The notes beneath the pieces are model-generated. The model made no database searches, was not told where the DNA came from, and saw nothing but the letters and a program-made list of their open reading frames with translations. The position numbers were made by a program, and so were the translations under genes. 22,860 nucleotides of DNA from Ministeria vibrans ATCC 50519 (lineage: Eukaryota; Opisthokonta; Filasterea), in assembly GCA_943704425.1 (NCBI GenBank), contig CALSCP010000439.1, forward strand, positions 17,311-40,170. The letters run 5' to 3'. This document shows, one piece after another, positions 17,801 through 22,860 of this stretch. Every line of letters starts with the position of its first letter. Position 1 is the stretch's first letter.

Positions 17801-20652
17801 TTTCGCTTTGCGCGCGACTACTTTATGGGCACCAGCAAACTTGAAAACGCCGGCTCTACACCCGTTGTTCAACTTGGACCGTCTCAAGTACCCCTCGACC
17901 GGAATCACTCGTGCGGCGCGCCAGAGATGCATCGTGCTCTTGTTGAGCTGACGCCCGGTGTGCGCTCTGATCTTATCACGCCCGAGTGGACGCGCAATCA
18001 CTACCGCTGGATCGTGTGGAAGCTCGCGTCGCAAGAGATTCATTTTCCCGAGATGTGTGCCGACCGACGTCTCACTCCCGAGCGGGTGATTGCGCAGCTG
18101 CGCTATCGCTACGAGCGAGAGATCAATCGAGCGGAACGCTCCGTTTTGCGTCGCATTGTCGAGAAGGATCACTCGCCTGCAGCTCTTCTCGTTCTTATCG
18201 TGACCCGATTGCACCGCTCAAATGCCGGTGGACTCTGTGACTCTGTTGAGTTGTCGGATGGCTGGTATGGCGTGTCGGCGACGCTGGATGCGGGACTTGA
18301 TCGACTCGTGCAGCTCGGTCGTCTCGCCGTCGGCCACAAGATTTGGGTGTGGGGAGCCGAACTTCAGGGGTTGCCGGAGGCTGCGCCGCCACTGGAGTTG
18401 CCGCCGTCGTGTCGTCTGGTGATCGCACTGAACAGCACGCGACTTGCACGCTGGGACACGCGTTTGGGTTACCAGCAGCGCAAATGGCTGCCTATGCCGG
18501 TGAGGGCGGTGCGTCCGAGTGGTGGCATTGTGCCCTGTCTCGACGTGGTCGTTGTGCGCAAGTACCCGCTGCTCTTTCTGGAGCAAGGTACACGTGTGGT
18601 CCGCAACGAGCGTGCTGAGGATCGCGTTGCCATCCGCCATAGTCGGGAACGCGACCGTCACATGAGTGTGCTCGTCAACGAGTTTGACCGATCCTCACAC
18701 CATGCCGTTGGCAGCAGTCACGGCGGCGATGGCGACGAGGAGGAGGCGGACGAGGATGATGAGGCTCTCGCGCCAGTTGGATCCATTCACGAGCTCGAGG
18801 ACGCCGCAGAGATCGCGGCGTGGGTTCGACATGCGCGTGACCCGTATGAGGCACAGCGTCGCCTGAGTGCGACGCAAACGACGGCACTTGAGACGTACAC
18901 GCTGCAACGTCACGAGGCCCAACGGCAGGATCTGTTGGCACGCATTGAAGAGAAGCTGGAGGAGCGTGGCGTGCGGGAGCGACAGGTGTCGTCGTTTGTG
19001 GACCTGTGGTTGCGTGATGCGGCAGCTGGCGACGACGACGAGGCGCTCGGACAGAGTGATTGTTTCTTGCGTGTGTGGCGGCCGGATGTAGACACGCTGT
19101 CGCTACTCAACGAGGGCTGTAGAGTGCGCGTGTTTGGCACGACGGCGACCAAACTAAAGGGGGGTCCCCACAAGAAGCAGGTTCAGCTGAGCGTGTCAAA
19201 GACGACTCGCTACCAGCAGCTTGCGCGCTATTATGAGCCCATGCGTGATGTGTGGACACGCACGCTGGTACCGCTGGACAATGTACGACATGTGCCGCTT
19301 TTGCAAGAGGTTGACCTGGTGGGCGTGGTAGTGCGTGTGGGCGAGACGGAACTGCACACGAATGGAGGTGCCGTGCAAATGTCGGAGCAGACGCTGTTTG
19401 TGACCGATCTCAATTCCCCTGGCTCACTTCTCGTGGTTCTGGTACGTGGTGGTCTGGAGTCTCTTGCGCTAGACGATGTGTGTTGTCGTGGAGTGCCCAT
19501 GGCCTTCTCCAACTTAATTTCTCTTGGGTGCGATCAAGGCATGGACGAAATGGCACGGTGTGGGGCGCGCGAGCATGCTGTGCTCACTATGTCACCGTCG
19601 GACACGAACATGCGTGCGGCGCTCGCTGCTCAGCGTGACTTGCTTGTTGCTGCCGGAGACGAAGACACCGCCTTTGCAAGCGTTGACGACAAAATTCACT
19701 ACTTGCTGTCGCCGCAGGTGGTCGTGGGTGCCAGTCGTCCCTCGTTCATGGGGAACTCGATGATGGGCAGCTCTTCGACAACTGCGGGAGCACCCGCGGT
19801 TTGTTCGCTGAGTGCGAGTGTGTCGTGTGCAGTGGCGGTCATCAAGTGGCACGCAGGCCACGTGTTTATTGGGAGCGCTGCGCAGCGACCCGAATTGAGG
19901 GCGCATTTTGGACGAACGTGTGCGATTCATGGGCCTGTCGACGTCGCAACACGCGCGATTGCCGAGCAACGAGGCGGAATGTTTGTAGTAAGCCTTGAGG
20001 ATGGACAGACGCAGCACGAGCGAGTGCTCATGGACACCGAGCAGGCACAGGTATTTCTGCAGCTTGTGTTGGCGCTGGATGAATCTGCGTGGATTGTGGA
20101 TGATGCGGGCGAGCCCTTTTCGCTGGACGTGCTCCACCGCTCACTCACACGAGCGCACCTGTTGCCCGACTCGGAAGATGGTAGTGACGAGCGCTCGGTT
20201 AACGACGACGACAACGATGACGAGCATCGGATGCGCGGCCTCAGCTGTGCCAGTGGCTTTGTCGCAGACTGTCCTGTGTGCGCTGTGAACGAGGCAGAAG
20301 ATGCCGATGGTGTGCCTTTTACTCGCTCCGAATGGGACGATTTTTCGGCGCGCATGTGCCACGGACTGTGTGCGCCTACGCTGCAGGTGAGACACAAGAC
20401 GGGTGCGTAGTGTGATTAACTTTTTATTATTATTATTTATTTCGTTTCAAGTTTGAATTGGAAGCGTGTGACCCGCGCGATCATTTGAGTGAAGTGGCGA
20501 ACTGGATTGTGCGCGACGTAAGCAGAACCATTATTGGTATTTTCTGCGTTATACTATTCTTTGTGTAGGTTTCTCGAGTGGCTCCCGTGAAGCGCCTCGA
20601 GACTTTGCTTGCGCCATATCGTCCTCCGCGCAGAGTGCGCCATGATGAATGA
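14847..20652 (+). CDS. BRCA2: BRCA2 homologue (RAD51 loader with BRC repeats and helical/OB DNA-binding domain)
   Basis: Exons 14847-15018, 15135-20386, 20452-20517 and 20569-20652 (TGA), phases consistent, giving 1857 aa. ATG 14847 opens a short exon with FPFYETCTSR and LTWDAIDADL, resembling the PALB2-binding segment of BRCA2. Residues about 395-591 hold five BRC repeats (FKTAAGKKIAVTP type). A degenerate sixth follows at about 705-725 (FSFASGGAVSVSKELL), with a BRC-like PFQTASRRPV at about 765. TPIRSR and NTPFKKH lie at about 826 and 862. The helical domain starts near 908 (REFFGITSLPP) and includes HYRWIVWKLAS and YRYEREINRAERS. OB1 has LSDGWYGVSATLD, GRLAVGHKIWVWGAEL and NSTRLARWDTRLGY. 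OB2 carries a tower-like insertion (about 1220-1350) with an acidic loop, followed by LRVWRPDVDTLSLLNEG. OB3 begins near EVDLVGVVVRVGE. The protein delivers RAD51 to single-stranded DNA in homologous recombination. It is shorter than human BRCA2 (3418 aa), mainly in the linkers. Exon 2 alone is 5.25 kb. Confidence 0.95.
16145..16735 (+). repeat. Five tandem BRC repeats in BRCA2
   Basis: Units start at 16145, 16256, 16382, 16508 and 16622 (spacings 111, 126, 126, 114 bp). Each encodes F(Q/K)TAAGKKIAVTPTAMARAE followed by KLA(A/T)EVEH. The third unit has GQM for GKK. Units 2 and 3 share an extra YRSPVG linker, so they are probably the most recent duplicates. FxTA is the known RAD51-binding core of BRC repeats. 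Confidence 0.95.
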
Positions 20653-21072
20653 AACCTATGTATTATTATTAATTATTTGTCTTTTTCTGAGTAATTATTA
20701 TTTCGATAAACAAAGACTGCCTTTTTTAGTGAGTTTTAACGTCTTCTATCAGCACAATAATCATCTTCCTGTAACATTAATAATAATAAATAAAAAATTA
20801 TTGCTCACCTGAGAGAAGAACTATGGCCTTGTACGATGAATTGAGCGAACCTTAACATATTTATCCGCTATATAGCACTAGAAGGTCTCACTCCCCCTTA
20901 TCCTTGCAGTAATAAAACCAGCCCACTCGCAACTTATTGAATATATACAATACACTACTATGCAAAAGCACAATAATATTATTATTATTATGTTCAACTT
21001 TCTATCGAATATTTTAGCTGAGTTTTTGATTTTTCATCATAATTCATATATACACTTTTTCCTCCGTGCACG
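20653..21072. other. Spacer between BRCA2 and the SFT2-family gene
   Basis: 420 bp, strongly AT-rich with TAT/ATT triplet runs (20661-20700 and 20973-20990). It should hold the BRCA2 3' end and the next promoter. AATAAA-like strings occur near 20786, but no site can be assigned. I see no RNA gene or coding frame. Confidence 0.55.
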
Positions 21073-21812
21073 ATGACCGAGTCCTGGTCACAGACAGCAG
21101 CGGAGTGGAGGAGCAACCTTCCGGCATCCTTGACGACGGGCTTCTCTGAGTTGTCAGGCAAACTTCCCGTGTCGCTCACCAAAGTGTTCTCGTCTGCGCC
21201 GCTGAACGATGCAGAGACGGGTGGCGCTGCATCTGGCGATCAGTCTGACGAAGCCTCGCTGTTTGCACGCCTTGGCGAACACACCCGACTCACCCACAAG
21301 CAGCGCGCCGTGGGATTCGTTGGGTTTCTTATTGGCAGTGCGATTTCGTTTACTCTCGCGTCCCTCTTTCTTCCATTTGTCTCTATTTTCCCCAGGTACC
21401 CACCACTACCTCTATTGGAACCGTGCTGCTCAAGCCTGAGAGGACGCGCACTGACCTGCTCGCAAATGTGTCTTGCAGGAAATTCTTTCTGTTGTTTACG
21501 CTCGGCTCGCTCTTTTCCATGTGTGCCTTTTCGATGCTCCACGGGCCATGGGAGCACCTGAAGCACATGATGTCGGCCGAGCGGCGGGTTTTCTCCTTGT
21601 CGTACATTGGTTCGCTGTTTGCAACACTCTATGCGGCGATGGCGTTGCACAGTGCTATTCTGACTTTGATCTGTGGATCACTTCAAATCTACGCACTTCT
21701 CTGGCTACTCTTTGCCTACATTCCGGGCGGAACGTACGGCCTTCAGATTCTCTTCAAAATCGCGTGGGTTGCCTTGCGATCGCTATTTAATCAGTTCCTT
21801 GCAACGCAATGA
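21073..21812 (+). CDS. SFT2-family Golgi vesicle transport membrane protein
   Basis: Two exons, 21073-21395 and 21479-21812 (TGA), joined in phase 2, give 218 aa. The N-terminal 75 residues are hydrophilic (MTESWSQTAAEWRSNLPA...). LTHKQRAVGFVGFLIGS then opens the membrane domain. Four hydrophobic segments follow at about 82-104, 110-130, 150-168 and 172-195. The splice junction restores IFPRKFFLLFTLGSLFSM, the conserved FxPRKFxxxYTLGxL block of SFT2/SFT2D proteins, followed by MLHGPWEHLKHM and ending near LFAYIPGG. Yeast Sft2 and relatives act with Got1 in fusion of endosome-derived vesicles with the Golgi. The length is close to human SFT2D3 (215 aa). The gene looks complete. Confidence 0.9.
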
Positions 21813-21962
21813 GCGAAACGCAATGGGCAAAACGAGTGTACAATATTATTGCATAGAGAAGAATGAAGAAGTACATTAGTATTAATACATTTTTATTATT
21901 ATTCGCGTTGTGAGCCGTTGTCACTAATGACTAATTTTTTTGTTTTAAATTCGATATTAATT

Positions 21963-22033
21963 AGAAGAAGAAGAAGAATACAACCCATTTATTAATGATA
22001 TTAATTAGAAGAAGAAGAATACAACCCATTTAT
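21963..22033 (-). mobile_element. Two adjacent ultra-short retroposon tails with shared target repeat
   Basis: On the minus strand both copies read ATAAATGGGTTGTATTC followed by TTC repeats. The direct repeat GATATTAATT occurs before, between and after them (about 21953-21962, 21998-22007 and 22035-22044), as expected for two insertions at one target or for an insertion followed by tandem duplication. The left copy shares further bases (TCATTA) with the longer copy at 22488. Confidence 0.55.
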
Positions 22034-22077
22034 CGATATTAATTGATTTAATTACAATAATAATAGTAATCAATCCG

Positions 22078-22285
22078 AGAGACAAACACACACACAGACA
22101 GGCAGGCAGAAAGTCAGACGGAGAGAGTGAGAAAAAGACACAGAAAAACTTCAGAGACGAACCAGAGACAGGCACAGTCAGAGAGACAAATAGACAGGAG
22201 GCAGACGCACGGACAGGCAGACAGAATGATAGACAAGCACAAGTAGGAGAGGAGAGACAAAGAGTCATTCAGACCGAAACGTAAA
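22078..22285 (+). repeat. Degenerate purine-rich GACA/CAGA satellite
   Basis: Repeated GACAGGCAG, AGAGACA and CAGACGGA words are present without a strict period. Almost all pyrimidines on this strand are C. It looks like a decayed tetranucleotide satellite. Confidence 0.7.
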
Positions 22286-22417
22286 CGTTACCAACGTCGG
22301 TGATTTTGATCAAGTAGCAACTTAGTAATTAATAGTAATAATAATCATTATTACGGTTTGACCACCCATAGATCTAAGATCTAGACTAGCACGGGCCTAA
22401 AAAGAAGGAGCACTGGA

Positions 22418-22421
<4 letters not shown>

Positions 22422-22475
<54 letters not shown>
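22422..22475 (+). repeat. (TAA)n microsatellite
   Basis: About 18 perfect TAA units sit directly beyond the 3' tail of the candidate retroelement at 22476-22860. In minus-strand view this is a (TTA)n tail after the element's 3' end. Confidence 0.95.
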
Positions 22476-22476
<1 letters not shown>

Positions 22477-22860
22477 GAAAGAAAAAAGAATACTACCCAT
22501 TTATTAATGATACAGCCACCACGCGAAGACACAGCCAGACCGCCTTGCAAACTCAACCGAAACTCTAGAGGTAACATGGGAGAACAGTGGCGGGTCATAG
22601 TGCTGTGTCGACGCTATCCAGTGAGGCAATCGCAATGGTACGCCATACCCCCAGAGGAGGCTTAGGGCTCTGACACCATGAAGGTGTCTGTCGGCAAGGA
22701 GTGTAAAGTCGAAGTCGTGGTTGAGGCAATTGGATCGGTGGTCGGCGGCGGCAAGTCCAGGTGTCTGCGGGGCGCTCCCGTGGTACACAGGCGGCGCGGG
22801 TCGGCTGTAGGGCGGCTGGTGTGCTTGTTGTCGTGACTGTGTGTTAGATTATGAGGATAG
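22476..22860 (-). mobile_element. Candidate non-LTR retroelement 3' end, running off the window
   Basis: Read on the minus strand, an open frame from at least 22788 ends at TAA 22504-22506 (...VFAWWLYH). The terminal sequence TAATAAATGGGTAGTATTC and a T/TTA-rich tail follow at once. The same terminal sequence caps the short flanked insertions at 14759 and 21963. I do not recognise the encoded peptide as a reverse transcriptase part; it contains LRLPHWIASTQHYDPPLF. A shared 3' end, simple-repeat tail and variable 5' truncation suggest a LINE- or SINE-like element. The 5' part is outside the window. Confidence 0.4.

Larger units (their letters stand above)
21813..22420. other. Repeat-rich 3' spacer
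   Basis: After the SFT2 stop come AT-rich DNA, two short retroposon-like tails (about 21963-22033) and a purine-rich degenerate GACA/CAGA tract (22078-22285). Then there is a short region with local inverted repeats such as AGATCTAAGATCT (22371-22383). No coding frame is credible. Confidence 0.6.

Overview
This is nuclear DNA from a eukaryote, most likely a unicellular one. The genes have GC-rich exons split by short, T-rich GT-AG introns of about 60-340 bp, the spacers are AT-rich, and the products are eukaryote-specific (eIF3a, FANCJ, BRCA2, UBR7, APC8/CDC23, PRPF6, SFT2). The standard genetic code fits throughout. Keeping BRCA2 and FANCJ-type proteins would fit a protist lineage such as a relative of opisthokonts, but the sequence alone does not name a taxon.

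Layout. (i) 1-777, minus strand: the 3' exons of a UBR7-like ubiquitin ligase. (ii) 808-5031: a 4.2 kb block lying inside what should be one UBR7 intron. It holds a spacer with a near-perfect palindrome, the first six exons of CDC23/APC8, the last four exons of the splicing factor PRPF6, and an orphan low-complexity exon. CDC23 and PRPF6 meet inside a (CA)n tract and their exon phases do not match. (iii) 5111-6137, minus strand: the first two UBR7 exons. (iv) 6428-10548: a complete seven-exon eIF3a gene, divergent from UBR7 across a 290 bp spacer. (v) 10793-14376: a complete three-exon FANCJ/BRIP1-type iron-sulphur helicase. (vi) 14847-20652: a complete four-exon BRCA2 with five near-identical BRC repeats plus degenerate ones. 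(vii) 21073-21812: a two-exon SFT2-family membrane protein. (viii) 21813-22860: a repeat-rich tail with very short retroposon-like copies and the probable 3' end of a longer element running off the window.

Functional links. FANCJ and BRCA2 act in the same interstrand crosslink and recombination repair network and are adjacent in head-to-tail order here. The other genes are housekeeping (translation initiation, cell cycle, splicing, chromatin ubiquitination, vesicle traffic) and show no shared theme.

Main point of interest. UBR7 exons 2 and 3 are in matching phase but 4.3 kb apart. The intervening block is bounded by an A22 tract and an A24 tract in the same orientation. Collapsing the two tracts into one would leave an ordinary intron of about 86 bp. 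The block also contains a CDC23::PRPF6 join at a microsatellite. Either the assembly took a false path through simple repeats, or the genome has undergone repeat-mediated shuffling. Long reads or PCR across the junctions would decide.
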